A stretch of DNA of 64,000 nucleotides from Flavisphingomonas formosensis. Lineage in GTDB: Bacteria; Pseudomonadota; Alphaproteobacteria; Sphingomonadales; Sphingomonadaceae. The stretch is from contig NZ_WRPK01000010.1 in assembly GCF_009755815.1 (NCBI RefSeq), positions 124,001 through 188,000 of the forward strand. Direction: 5' to 3'. The notes below the pieces were generated by a model. It made no database searches. It was not told the origin of the DNA and was given only the letters and a program-made list of their open reading frames with translations. A program made the translations under genes and the position numbers. This document shows, piece after piece, positions 1-8,443 of the stretch. Numbering within the stretch: position 1 is the first letter of the stretch; each line of letters starts with the position of its first letter.

Positions 1-498
1 CAGATACGCCTCGGCATTGCCGAGCGCGTCTTCGAGGGGATCATGGGTGTGCGCGGTGATACGCAGCTTCTTCCAACCGAGCGTCTCATGCTCGCGCCGG
101 CGGAGGCCCGACCACATGTCGCCGATCCGCCGCGCCGAATGGCCGAGCGGATTGGAGCCGATCGTGGTCATGAAGCCGAAGTTCATCCACTGGAAATCGA
201 ACCCCGGATTGTCGGAGACCATGATCAGCCGATCCGAGTCGAGCTCCTCCAGCCATGCGTTGAAGTGCCGGAAGCACTCGTCCATCGTATGGGTGAAGGC
301 CTCATGCTCTTCGCGGGTCACGCCGACCACGCGATAGGCGGCCGGATCATAGGCATCGACGGTCGGGCGCATGTCCCGCGAGCGATAGCAGCGGGTGAGG
401 CCCGGTTCGATGACCACGGCACCGAAGCTGATGATGTCGCCGCGCAGGGGGCATGGACCGCTGGCTTCGGTATCAACGGAAATTAGGAGCCTGCTCAT
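1..498 (-). CDS. DEDDh-family 3'-5' exonuclease (3' end outside window)
   Basis: Partial gene; 166 codons are visible and the C-terminus runs off the left edge. The start is an ATG at 498. The N-terminus carries the ExoI motif D9-T-E11 in a beta strand (LLISVDTE), an Asp-containing ExoII-like stretch near residue 101 (NPGFDFQW), and an ExoIII-like HDPLED (H-x4-D) near residue 153, which is the DEDDh arrangement of DnaQ/RNase T/oligoribonuclease-type 3'-5' exonucleases. Family knowledge predicts metal-dependent removal of 3' nucleotides from DNA or RNA. The exact substrate cannot be told; a stand-alone exonuclease rather than a polymerase subunit is inferred from the short N-terminus. Confidence 0.8.
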   Translation of the reverse strand, partial: MSRLLISVDTEASGPCPLRGDIISFGAVVIEPGLTRCYRSRDMRPTVDAYDPAAYRVVGVTREEHEAFTHTMDECFRHFNAWLEELDSDRLIMVSDNPGFDFQWMNFGFMTTIGSNPLGHSARRIGDMWSGLRRREHETLGWKKLRITAHTHDPLEDALGNAEAYL

Positions 499-761
499 GA
501 TGCCGCCCACCTAGAGCAAGCGGGCGCACACATCAAATGCCGAACATATTTTGTCATGCGCGGCCCCTTCCACCGACAGCCGCTTTAGGGCTGCGCCGTC
601 TCTCCCTCGACGAAGCGCTCGCCAGCGTTCGTTACGAGCTGCGCCGCTTTTCGCGCTTTAGCGAAGACGCGGCGGGGGGCGACCCGATGCGGGTCGACGC
701 GCTCCCCGAACCTCTGCTGGAAAGCCTTTAGCGGCGGCAGCGTCGCCCCGGCGCACCCGCC

Positions 762-1706
762 TCAGCGCCCTACCGCTTTGCGGAACGCCTCGACGAGCGG
801 ACGCAGCGTCGCCTCGGCCGTATCCTGTTCCTTCGCAAGCCGCGGCGAAGTGACGAAATCGGTCACACCGGCAGCCACCTGCGCGGCCACGCTCTCCATC
901 GTGCGGCCGAGATCGATCTCGCCATCGTCGCTCTTCACGAGCGGCAGATGACCCACCACCTGCAGCCCCTCGGCATCGCCGCCGGCCGCCGCGAGCATGT
1001 CCCTGACGCGCGGGATCGCCTCGCCGAGATTGGCTGCATCCGCGCCCCATGGAATCCAGCGCGCGCCATAACGTGCCAGACGCCGCACGGTCGAGCTGCG
1101 AACCGTACCGCTCACCCAGATCGGCACGCCTTCCGGGCGCGTCGGCTTGGGCATCTGGTGAATATTCTTGAAGCTCAGCAGCGGCGAGTCGAAGGAGGCG
1201 CGCTGGTTGCGCCACAGCTCGAGACAGACCTCCAGGCTGTGATCGAGAAGCTTGCCGCGCCCTTCGAATTCGAGCCCTGCCGCCTCATATTCCTCCCGCT
1301 GCCAGCCGACGCCGACGCCGAGATCGAGCCGTCCGCCCGACAGCACGTCCAAGGTCGAGGTGCTCTTGGCAAGGATCACCGGACGGCGCAAAGCCGCGAG
1401 CAGGATGTGGGTGCGCAACCGGATCTGCCGGGTCATGCCGGCAATCACCGACAGGGTGGTCAGCGGCTCCAGCCAATGGCCATCGGGACCGGTCGGCTGC
1501 TTGCCACCTGCCATCCCGCCAATCTCGGGTCGGCCATATTCCTCGAGCCGCTCGCCATAGACGACATGGTCCGACACGACGAGCCGATCGACCCCGGCCG
1601 CATCAGCGGCGCGCGCCTGCGCGAACATCGGTTCCCAGCTCCCCGGATCCTCGGCCGAGAAGGACATCAAGCCCATGGTGAGCTGCGGCATCGTCTTGGC
1701 GGTCAA
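762..1706 (-). CDS. LLM-class (luciferase-like) flavin-dependent oxidoreductase
   Basis: About 314 residues, of the luciferase-like monooxygenase fold (TIM barrel binding FMN or F420). Visible family signatures are the N-terminal AEDPGSWEPMFAQARAADAAG helix, RLVVSDHVVYG, the strand segment RIRLRTHILLAALRRP followed by AKSTSTLDVLSGGRLDLGVG and WQREEYEAAG. These match the F420-dependent LLM subgroup, although sphingomonads usually have FMN members, so the cofactor is uncertain. I chose the TTG at 1706 because GAGGAGAG lies a few bases upstream; an ATG at 1691 would give MPQLTMGL and is also reasonable. It stands alone; no pathway can be assigned. Confidence 0.8.
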   Translation of the reverse strand: MTAKTMPQLTMGLMSFSAEDPGSWEPMFAQARAADAAGVDRLVVSDHVVYGERLEEYGRPEIGGMAGGKQPTGPDGHWLEPLTTLSVIAGMTRQIRLRTHILLAALRRPVILAKSTSTLDVLSGGRLDLGVGVGWQREEYEAAGLEFEGRGKLLDHSLEVCLELWRNQRASFDSPLLSFKNIHQMPKPTRPEGVPIWVSGTVRSSTVRRLARYGARWIPWGADAANLGEAIPRVRDMLAAAGGDAEGLQVVGHLPLVKSDDGEIDLGRTMESVAAQVAAGVTDFVTSPRLAKEQDTAEATLRPLVEAFRKAVGR

Positions 1707-1825
1707 GGGGCTCTCTCCTCGTTGGTCGGCGGCCCGCCTTGGCATGGCGCCGGCGGTTTCCAAAGGGGGCACGATCTATGCCCGACGGCGATTCATATGC
1801 ACATTGGCGCGCCTATCATGCCCTC

Positions 1826-2578
1826 TTATCGATAAAAGCGTACGAAATCCTCCGCCGTCGCTGCATCGAGAGCCCGGCGATATCCGACAAATGCCGCGTC
1901 ATCCGGCGCGATCAGGCCGAAGCCAGGCGCCGCACTCTCGCCCAGCGGGATCATGACCACCGGGCAGGCCACCGGCATGAGCTGCGTGCCGCTGCCGACC
2001 TGCAGCGTGGTGAGCAGGCCGTACAGCTTTCCTTCGATGGTCGGGCGGCCGAGCATCAGCAGGCGATGCTGGCCATGATCGTTGGTTACCAGATAGATGT
2101 GACCGGAAAGGTTGGGCATGGAGACATGGCCGGCCTGCTCGAACCGCGCATCGAGCCGCTGCGACTCGGCGAAATCGAGATGGCCCGCCGCATCGTTCCA
2201 GCGGATCGTCGTCGCATAGGCGAAGACGTGATCCGGCGTGCCGAAGCTCGGCCGCAAGGTCAGCCACCGGCCCTCGATCCAGCGCACTGCTGCGCGCGCA
2301 TAGGCGCCCATGCTTTCCGGCGCCGTATCCGCAGGTGGCCGCATCGCCACAGGCTCTGCGCCATCGGGACGAAGCGCAACGCCGAGCGCCTCCTCGATGC
2401 GGATCGTGGTGGCCAGCGTGAAAGGACGCGTGCCGGCAAGCGCCTTTTCGAGCGTGGAGAGACTGATCCGTGCCATGTCCGCCAATGCCTGACGGGAGAT
2501 GCGCCGGCGCGCGACCTCCTCGCGGATGCGGCGGCCGACCTCCCGCGTTTCGCTGTCGATCAGATCGCGGTCGCTCAC
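1826..2578 (-). CDS. XRE-family HTH transcriptional regulator
   Basis: About 250 residues from a GTG at 2578 preceded by AGAAGGGCAGGA. Residues roughly 12-60 form a Cro/C1-type helix-turn-helix (IREEVARRRISRQALADMA, then SLSTLEKALAGTRPFTLATT). The remaining 180 residues (FAYATTIRWNDAAGHLDFAE, GHIYLVTNDHGQHRLLMLGRP) are a probable ligand-sensing domain that I do not recognise with confidence. It is divergent from the VWA/sortase pair starting at 2757, and the shared intergenic region carries phased direct repeats, so local regulation or autoregulation is plausible but inferred. Longer upstream reading-frame extension is not needed and overlaps the divergent gene. Confidence 0.8.
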   Translation of the reverse strand: MSDRDLIDSETREVGRRIREEVARRRISRQALADMARISLSTLEKALAGTRPFTLATTIRIEEALGVALRPDGAEPVAMRPPADTAPESMGAYARAAVRWIEGRWLTLRPSFGTPDHVFAYATTIRWNDAAGHLDFAESQRLDARFEQAGHVSMPNLSGHIYLVTNDHGQHRLLMLGRPTIEGKLYGLLTTLQVGSGTQLMPVACPVVMIPLGESAAPGFGLIAPDDAAFVGYRRALDAATAEDFVRFYR

Positions 2579-2600
2579 ATCCTGCCCTTCTGCATTGCCC

Positions 2601-2691
2601 GCACATTTCCGCACATTTGCGCACAAGCCGTCAACCGGCCGGACCGCATGGCCAAAGTCCGTCTTCGTCCGGCCAACATCGGCAAAGTCCG
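2601..2691. promoter_or_regulatory. Phased direct repeats between XRE regulator and VWA/sortase genes
   Basis: GCACATTT(C/G)C occurs at 2601-2610 and 2611-2620 with a partial third copy (GCACAA) at 2621-2626, so the unit repeats every 10 bp, one helical turn. A second pair, CAAAGTCCG, lies at 2653-2661 and 2683-2691, 30 bp apart. Both sets sit in the 178-bp divergent region, the first one about 22 bp upstream of the regulator's start. They look like protein-binding sites; which protein binds is unknown. Confidence 0.45.
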
Positions 2692-2756
2692 CTCGTGGCT
2701 GTCCGGCATCTCTCCTGTCTAACGGAATGGCTCCCGTTGATTGATGGAGCCTCGCG

Positions 2757-4928
2757 ATGTTCCTTCCCTTCCCGCTTCCCACCCGCAGTGCCGCATTCGG
2801 CGTCATCCCCGCGGCCGCGCTGCTGGCTGCCGTTCCCGCAGTGACGGTGATGCCAGCACGCGCACCGGCAGCCAGCCCGGCCGCCGCGGACGCGACTGCG
2901 GCCGACGATGGTCCGACCAACGGCACGTTGCTGCTGCGCCGCCCCGGTGTCGCGGACGCGCTGCCCGCCATCCGGCTCGGCACCGACATGGACGTCACCG
3001 TCACCGGCCCCGTCGCCCGGGTGCGCGTGACGCAGGCGTTCCGCAACACCTCCGGCCAATGGATGGAGGCGCGCTACCTCTATCCGCTGCCGGAGGGCGG
3101 CGCGGTGGACGGACTGCGCATGGTCGTCGGCCAGCGCGTGATCGTCGGCCGCATCCACGAGCGGGCGCAAGCGCGACAAATCTACGATCAGGCGAAGGCC
3201 GAGGGCCGCAAAGCCGGCCTCGTCGAGCAGCAGCGCCCGAACATGTTCACCACCAACGTCGCCAATGTCGGCCCCGGCGAAACGGTACTGATATCGATCG
3301 ACTATCAGATGCCGGTACGCGCCGCTCAAGGTACCTATTCGCTGCGCCTGCCGCTGGTCATCGGCCCACGCTACGTGCCGCCGCACAGCCTGACCTCCGC
3401 CCCAGCGGCCGCAGATGCCGACACCGTCACCTCTTCCCCGATCCTCGATCCGAAGTTGCGCCAGAACCTCAATCCGGTATCGATCGCGGTGCATCTCGCG
3501 CCCGGCTTCGCGCCGGCCAATGTGATCAGCCGCTATCATCATGTCCGCATCGCCGGTCATGGCGATCGGCGCGAGATCCGGCTGGCAAGCGGCGACGTGC
3601 CGGCCGACCGCGATTTCGAGCTGAGCTGGCGCTCCGCCTCCGCCGATCCCACCATCGGCCTCTTCAGAGAACGCAGCAACGGCCAGGATTATGTGATGGC
3701 CGCGATCACGCCGCCGGTGGACGATGTGAAACGGGCGGTGCCCCCGCGCGAGATGGTGTTCGTGATCGACAATAGCGGCTCGATGGGCGGCTCGTCGATG
3801 GAGGAAGCCAAGGCGAGCCTGCTCCACGCGCTGGCCGCGCTGCGGCCGCAGGACCGGTTCAACGTGATCCGCTTCGACGACACGATGACGCGGCTTTTCG
3901 ATCACAGCGTGGCGGCGACGCCCGATCAGGTCGCTGTCGCGGAACGCTTCGCCAAGGGTCTCCAGGCCGATGGCGGGACGGAGATGCTGCCGGCGCTGAA
4001 GGCCGCGCTGGCCGATGCCGCGGTCTCGGGAACGCCCGACATGGTACGCCAAGTGATCTTCCTCACCGATGGCGCGATCTCGAACGAGCAGGAGATGCTC
4101 GCCACGCTCGGACAGGATGGCGGGCGCAGCCACGTCTTCTTGATCGGCATCGGCTCGGCGCCCAACGACCATCTGATGGCGCGCATGGCCGAGATCGGAC
4201 GCGGCACCTACACCCATATCAGCACGCCGGAGGAGGTGTCGGCGCGCATGGCGGCACTGCTCGACACGCTGGAGCGGCCGAGCGTTCGCAACCTCAGCGT
4301 GAAGGTGGAGGGAATGGCGATCGACCTCACCCCGCGCATGCTGCCGGATCTCTATGCAGGCGAGCCGCTCGTCCTGCTCGGCCGCACGGGCGCGGTGCAA
4401 GGCACGATGACGATCAGCGGACGGATCGGCGATCGCCCCTGGTCGCAGACCGTCAGGCTCGCCGATGCCGTGCCCAGCCCGGCGGTCGCAAAGCTCTGGG
4501 CACGGCGGCGCATCGACGATGTCGAAGCGGATCGCTCGCTCGGCAAGCTCGAGGATCAGGCGGCAGATCGCCAGATTGCCGATCTCGGTCTCGAACAGGG
4601 GCTCGTCACCAGCCAGACCAGCCTCGTCGCCGTGGACGAGACGCCGGTTCGGCCGACCGGAGCGATGCTGACCCGCGAGGAGCTGCCGATGAACCTGCCG
4701 GCGGGCTGGGACTTCGACACGCTGTTCGGCGGCGAAGCCGCAAAGGCCGCGGCTGCCAATGCCGGCACGATGGGCGAACGCGCTGCCCAGCAGGCGACGG
4801 CCGCAGAGGCGCTGGACCTGCCGCAAACGGCGACGGGCTTTCTGGGAACACTCGCTGGCGGCGTCGCTCTGCTGTTGTCGGGCTTGGCCGGATTGGTTCT
4901 GCTGCGCCGTCACGGGAGTGTCGCGTGA
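2757..4928 (+). CDS. VIT/VWA-domain surface protein with C-terminal LPQTA sorting signal (class GN sortase target)
   Basis: 723 residues. A signal-peptide-like N-terminus (about residues 1-38) is followed by a VIT domain (about 70-200; VRVTQAFRNTSGQWMEARYL) and a von Willebrand A domain with an intact MIDAS start, DNSGSMGGSSMEEAK near 338-352, plus a later FLTDGAISNE strand. The last 36 residues form a sorting tail: LPQTAT (688-693), a hydrophobic helix, then RRHG. This is the architecture of the 'marine proteobacterial sortase target protein' family. The next gene, overlapping by 4 bp, is a class GN sortase, so the two form an enzyme-substrate pair. Predicted to be exported and cut or anchored at the envelope; its ligand is unknown. 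Confidence 0.92.
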   Translation: MFLPFPLPTRSAAFGVIPAAALLAAVPAVTVMPARAPAASPAAADATAADDGPTNGTLLLRRPGVADALPAIRLGTDMDVTVTGPVARVRVTQAFRNTSGQWMEARYLYPLPEGGAVDGLRMVVGQRVIVGRIHERAQARQIYDQAKAEGRKAGLVEQQRPNMFTTNVANVGPGETVLISIDYQMPVRAAQGTYSLRLPLVIGPRYVPPHSLTSAPAAADADTVTSSPILDPKLRQNLNPVSIAVHLAPGFAPANVISRYHHVRIAGHGDRREIRLASGDVPADRDFELSWRSASADPTIGLFRERSNGQDYVMAAITPPVDDVKRAVPPREMVFVIDNSGSMGGSSMEEAKASLLHALAALRPQDRFNVIRFDDTMTRLFDHSVAATPDQVAVAERFAKGLQADGGTEMLPALKAALADAAVSGTPDMVRQVIFLTDGAISNEQEMLATLGQDGGRSHVFLIGIGSAPNDHLMARMAEIGRGTYTHISTPEEVSARMAALLDTLERPSVRNLSVKVEGMAIDLTPRMLPDLYAGEPLVLLGRTGAVQGTMTISGRIGDRPWSQTVRLADAVPSPAVAKLWARRRIDDVEADRSLGKLEDQAADRQIADLGLEQGLVTSQTSLVAVDETPVRPTGAMLTREELPMNLPAGWDFDTLFGGEAAKAAAANAGTMGERAAQQATAAEALDLPQTATGFLGTLAGGVALLLSGLAGLVLLRRHGSVA

Positions 4929-5527
4929 TGGCCGCTCCGACCACCAGAACGGGGGGCCGCGCTTTTGGGCGCGGCCTCGTGGATGCCGCGCTGATCGCGC
5001 TCTGCGCTCTCGGCATCGTCCTGACGGCTCGCGGCGCGATCATTCCGATAAAGGCCGCGGTGGCGCAGGTCCTGCTCGAACGCGCCTTCGATCGCAGCGT
5101 CGCGGCGCGCGAGCCACAAAAGCCGTGGCCCTGGGCGGACATGGCCCCCGTCGCGCGGCTCGCCATTCCGCGACTCGGCGTCGATCGAGTCGTACTCGAT
5201 ACCGGATCGGGTCAGGCGATGGCCTTCGGGCCGACCTTGCTGCCCGGCGGCGCCCGGCTCGGCGCCCCCGGCACGACGGTGATCGCCGCCCACCGCGACA
5301 CCCATTTCCACTTCCTCCAGCGGCTTCGCCTCGGCGACCGGATCATGGCGGAGGGATTGGACGGTCGCACTCATCGCTACCGCGTAGTCTCCACGGCGAT
5401 CGTCCGCTGGGATCGTTTCGCCATTCCGGAAGGCGGCGAGATGCTGGCCCTCGCCACCTGCTATCCGTTTGACGCCGTCCGCCACGGGCCGCTGCGCTAT
5501 GTGGTGTTTGCCGCCACCGACCGGTAA
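4925..5527 (+). CDS. Class GN (Gram-negative) sortase
   Basis: 200 residues, typical size. An N-terminal membrane helix (about 17-40) is followed by the sortase barrel: MAPVARLAIPRLGVDRVVLD, then TVIAAHRDTHFHFL with catalytic His123, LATCYPFDA with catalytic Cys179 and the downstream Arg191 in GPLRYVVFA. Sortases cleave LPXT-type motifs by a transpeptidation mechanism; this class occurs in Proteobacteria next to one dedicated VIT/VWA substrate, exactly as here. Translation is coupled by the ATGATG/TGA overlap with the upstream gene. In Gram-negative cells the acceptor nucleophile is not established, so the end product is open. Confidence 0.93.
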   Translation: MMAAPTTRTGGRAFGRGLVDAALIALCALGIVLTARGAIIPIKAAVAQVLLERAFDRSVAAREPQKPWPWADMAPVARLAIPRLGVDRVVLDTGSGQAMAFGPTLLPGGARLGAPGTTVIAAHRDTHFHFLQRLRLGDRIMAEGLDGRTHRYRVVSTAIVRWDRFAIPEGGEMLALATCYPFDAVRHGPLRYVVFAATDR

Positions 5528-5533
5528 TCCGAT

Positions 5534-6259
5534 TTAGCGGCGGAACGCACCCCGTTCCAGATACGCCATCGTCTGCGCCACGACGCGCCGGTCATGAACC
5601 ATCAACGTATGCGACACCGGCAGCACGATATGATCGTGCATTCCCTGAACCCGCGTCGCAGCAACGGTGACCTTCCCGTCATTTGGCCAGGGAAGCAGGA
5701 TGCGCGGAAAGATAGGATCGATCGGCCGGTCCGCGGCGATGATCCCACAATCGAAATCTACCGTGCCGAGCAGCGCTTCGTCTTCCGCTCGCCGGCCAGT
5801 ACGCAGATGAGGCCCGACACGGCCCAATACGAGGCGATCCAGCCGTATGCGATAGAGCAGGTCGGCAAGCTCGCTCCCGCCATTGGGCGGCGCTAGCATG
5901 ACCACTCGGCCGAACTGTGCAGGCCGCCGCATCGCGAGGAACGCGCGAACGACGAGCCCGCCGAGCGAATGCGTCACGAAATGCAGCGGGCCAGCCTGTT
6001 TCGTCTCGAAGTCCGCGATCAACGGGTCGACCCGCGCCACGATCTCCCGCAACGACAGGCCCCGCCAGCCATAGCTCGGAGCAAGCGTCGCGTAGCCGGC
6101 ATTGCGCGCGCCTCTTGCGAGCGAACGCATCGATCCAGCCGTCCGCCCATGTCCATGGAGCAGGACGACCCCACCGACGGTAACGGAATCCTCGGAAGTT
6201 CCAGCCCTATGCACCGGAGGCATATAGGAGAGCCAAGCCCGTTCAAACAGGGGAGCCAC
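5534..6259 (-). CDS. Alpha/beta hydrolase, triacylglycerol-lipase-like
   Basis: About 241 residues from a GTG at 6259; ATG at 6223 is an alternative start. Oxyanion-loop motif VVLLHGHGRTAGSM, nucleophile elbow FVTHSLGGLVVRAF with the catalytic Ser, and a C-terminal VLPVSHTLMVHD His region give the catalytic triad of an alpha/beta hydrolase. The THSLGG elbow and the PNGGSELAD stretch resemble EstA/lipase-like proteins acting on acyl esters. There is no signal peptide, so it is probably cytoplasmic. It lies 34 bp downstream of another hydrolase gene on the same strand and converges with the sortase gene (6 bp between stops). Substrate unknown. Confidence 0.8.
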   Translation of the reverse strand: MAPLFERAWLSYMPPVHRAGTSEDSVTVGGVVLLHGHGRTAGSMRSLARGARNAGYATLAPSYGWRGLSLREIVARVDPLIADFETKQAGPLHFVTHSLGGLVVRAFLAMRRPAQFGRVVMLAPPNGGSELADLLYRIRLDRLVLGRVGPHLRTGRRAEDEALLGTVDFDCGIIAADRPIDPIFPRILLPWPNDGKVTVAATRVQGMHDHIVLPVSHTLMVHDRRVVAQTMAYLERGAFRR

Positions 6260-6293
6260 TCCATCCCGATTGGGAGGGTCGGCTCTCCATGCA

Positions 6294-7151
6294 TCAGCCG
6301 CGCGTCAGGAACTCCAGCGACACCGTCTGGAATTCGGCCCGCCGCTCGATCATCGCCCAGTGGCCGCATTTCGGGAAGACGTGCAGCTCGCAATTGGGGA
6401 TGAGGCGCATCGGCAGCATCGCACCGTCCAGCGGGTTGACGCGATCGTCGCGCCCCCAAGCGAGCAGAGTCGGCGCCTGGACCTTCGGCAGATAGGCGAA
6501 ACCCTGGACGGCGTCGGGGCCGCGCTGCATCGCCGCGATGCCAGCCAGCGCCTGGCGGGTGTAGAGCTGCTTGCTGGTCGCCATGGTCATCGGATCGGTG
6601 GCCTGCTTGAAGCGCATGTCGATCAGTTCCTCGGTGACGATCGCCGGATCATACACCATCGACTGCAGCCAGGCGGTGATCCGCTCGCGCGTCGGATCCT
6701 CGATGAAATCGACCAGGCGCGTCAGCCCCTCGCCTGGGAAGGTCGAGAAGATGTTGACGCCGATGCCGCCGATGCACACCAGCCGGTCGACACGCTCCGG
6801 CGCCTTGGCGGCGAGCTGCGCGCCGACGATGCCGCCATAGCTGTTGCCGATGATATGGGCCTTCTCGATGCCCATCGCGTCCATGTAGCGCAGCACCGCG
6901 TCGATCGTGGCGGGGATTGGATAGCCTTCCACCGGGTCGCTCTTGCCATAACCCGGCAGGTCCGGGACGAGGCAGCGGAAATGCGGCGCGAACCAATCGA
7001 GATTGCCGCCGAAATTCGCCCAGCCGTTCACGCCAGGGCCGGATCCGTGCAGCAGGATGAGCACCGGGCCCGATCCCGCCTCGTGATAATGCATGGTGCC
7101 CGTGCCGATGTTGACGGTACGGCTCGTATTCTCGATCGTATATTGGCTCAT
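6294..7151 (-). CDS. Alpha/beta hydrolase of the meta-cleavage product hydrolase type
   Basis: 285 residues starting at ATG 7151, preceded by GAAGGAG. Motifs: VLILLHGSGPGVNGWANFGG (oxyanion loop, the GSGPG form typical of C-C bond hydrolases such as BphD, HsaD or CarC), IIGNSYGGIVGAQLAA with nucleophile Ser, LLAWGRDDRVNP with the acidic residue and FPKCGHWAMIE with the catalytic His. These enzymes hydrolyse ring-cleaved aromatic intermediates (2-hydroxy-6-oxohexa-2,4-dienoates). No dioxygenase or other pathway genes lie next to it, so the natural substrate is not known from context. Confidence 0.85.
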   Translation of the reverse strand: MSQYTIENTSRTVNIGTGTMHYHEAGSGPVLILLHGSGPGVNGWANFGGNLDWFAPHFRCLVPDLPGYGKSDPVEGYPIPATIDAVLRYMDAMGIEKAHIIGNSYGGIVGAQLAAKAPERVDRLVCIGGIGVNIFSTFPGEGLTRLVDFIEDPTRERITAWLQSMVYDPAIVTEELIDMRFKQATDPMTMATSKQLYTRQALAGIAAMQRGPDAVQGFAYLPKVQAPTLLAWGRDDRVNPLDGAMLPMRLIPNCELHVFPKCGHWAMIERRAEFQTVSLEFLTRG

Positions 7152-7438
7152 GCAGGCTCTCCTTCGGAGATCGCCATAGCCTCGCCCAGCCGTCGAGTGC
7201 AACGCGATGCGTTTCGAATGCCACTCATAATGTGAGAAACGAACAATCCGGCGCAGCATCGGGCACGATATTCGCTCGGAACGATGCGGTATATTGCGCA
7301 ATCGCATTACGCGCCATCAGCACCGTCTGCCGCGAACGACCGCAACGACACTAGACATTGCGCGTTAAGGTGCCAAAGGCGATCAGCGTTACAAGTCCAT
7401 GACATCCGCGCCAGACGCGGCACGCTGGGGATTCGAAT

Positions 7439-8443
7439 TTGGCTTCCTCCTTTCCGGCTCCGGGCGCCGCCACGATTGAAAGAGCTCTCACCGAGGGCCA
7501 GCGATTTCCCCTAGGCCTGCTCTGCCGCGGCGACCGGCTCGTCCCGCTGAGGTGGATCGCGGCCGCGCTTGCGATGAGCGCAGTAGCCGTAGGGCTGCTC
7601 ATGGCCGAGGCCGGCCTCACCCTCAGCGTGCCGACCCTCGATGCCCTTTCCATCACGGCCGCCTTCCTACTGGCCGCCGTCGCGCGTTTCGTGCTGCGCA
7701 GCCCGGCGGCGCCATGGCAGCGCGTGCTGCGCGACACGGTCGAATATGTCGGGCTGTTCTGTTCCATTTCGCTGCTCGGCGCCGTGGCCAGCTATGCGGT
7801 CGCGGCGACGAGCACCGGTTTTGCCGACCGGTCGCTCGAGACGTTCGACCATATCCTGCGCTTCGATTGGGTGCGCTGGTATGATTTCGAGGTGGCTCAT
7901 CCTGCGCTCGTGCCGGTCTCGCGCATCGCCTATCAAAGCATCTTCGTGACCCCGGCGATCCTGCTCGGCTATTTCGCCTTCCAGGGCAGGAAGGCGGAGG
8001 CGCGCTGGTTCATCGCCTCCTTCTGGCTGGCCGCGGTGATCACGCTACTGCTGTTCACCTGCTTCCCGGCACAGGGTCCGCTCGGTTTCCTGTGGCACGG
8101 CCCGATCCCCTATATGCCGACCAGCGCCATGTATCAGGTCGACCTGATCCCGGCACTGCGCGATCATGCGATACGCGCCGTGCCTCTGGTCGGCCTGCAC
8201 GGGCTGGTCAGCGCACCGAGCTTCCACACGGTGAGCGCGGTGCTCTACATCGCGGCGGCATGGCCGATCGCGCGGCTGCGCTGGCCGATCCTTCTTCTCA
8301 ACGCCGCCATGCTGCTGGCGACCCCCGTCGAAGGCACCCACTATCTCACCGACATGATCGTCGGCGCGCTCGTGGCGCTGGCCACGCTCGCCACGATGAT
8401 GCTGCTCGCGCCCCGGTTCGTGCCGGCCTATCGCGCGGGCTGA
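7439..8443 (+). CDS. PAP2-family membrane phosphatase / inositolphosphotransferase-like protein
   Basis: 334 residues from a TTG at 7439; the start is uncertain and the next in-frame ATG lies about 46 codons in. At least six hydrophobic segments. PAP2-type motifs are present in the C-terminal half: ISAPSFHTV-like segment (SAPSFHTVSAVLY) and EGTHYLTDMIVGALVAL, matching the SxxxH and SRxxxxxHxxxD-like motifs with catalytic His. Such integral membrane enzymes remove or transfer lipid phosphates (diacylglycerol pyrophosphate, sphingolipid or undecaprenyl phosphates). The match to the Aur1/Ipt1 subgroup is suggestive in a sphingolipid-producing lineage but remains inference. The 3' end overlaps tesA convergently by 16 bp. 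Confidence 0.75.
   Translation: MASSFPAPGAATIERALTEGQRFPLGLLCRGDRLVPLRWIAAALAMSAVAVGLLMAEAGLTLSVPTLDALSITAAFLLAAVARFVLRSPAAPWQRVLRDTVEYVGLFCSISLLGAVASYAVAATSTGFADRSLETFDHILRFDWVRWYDFEVAHPALVPVSRIAYQSIFVTPAILLGYFAFQGRKAEARWFIASFWLAAVITLLLFTCFPAQGPLGFLWHGPIPYMPTSAMYQVDLIPALRDHAIRAVPLVGLHGLVSAPSFHTVSAVLYIAAAWPIARLRWPILLLNAAMLLATPVEGTHYLTDMIVGALVALATLATMMLLAPRFVPAYRAG

Noticed and set aside
537-731. 64-codon open frame between the exonuclease and the LLM oxidoreductase
   Set aside because: No ribosome site, no recognisable motif, Arg/Leu-rich composition expected from GC-rich random frames; not called.
2631-4913. Very long antiparallel open frame opposite the VWA gene
   Set aside because: It is a shadow of the VIT/VWA gene: codon bias, motif content and the sortase signal lie on the plus strand; the minus translation is Arg/His/Gly-rich without domains.
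6294-7151. Aromatic ring-cleavage operon
   Set aside because: Only the hydrolase resembles that pathway; no dioxygenase, dehydrogenase or hydratase of a meta pathway lies next to it.
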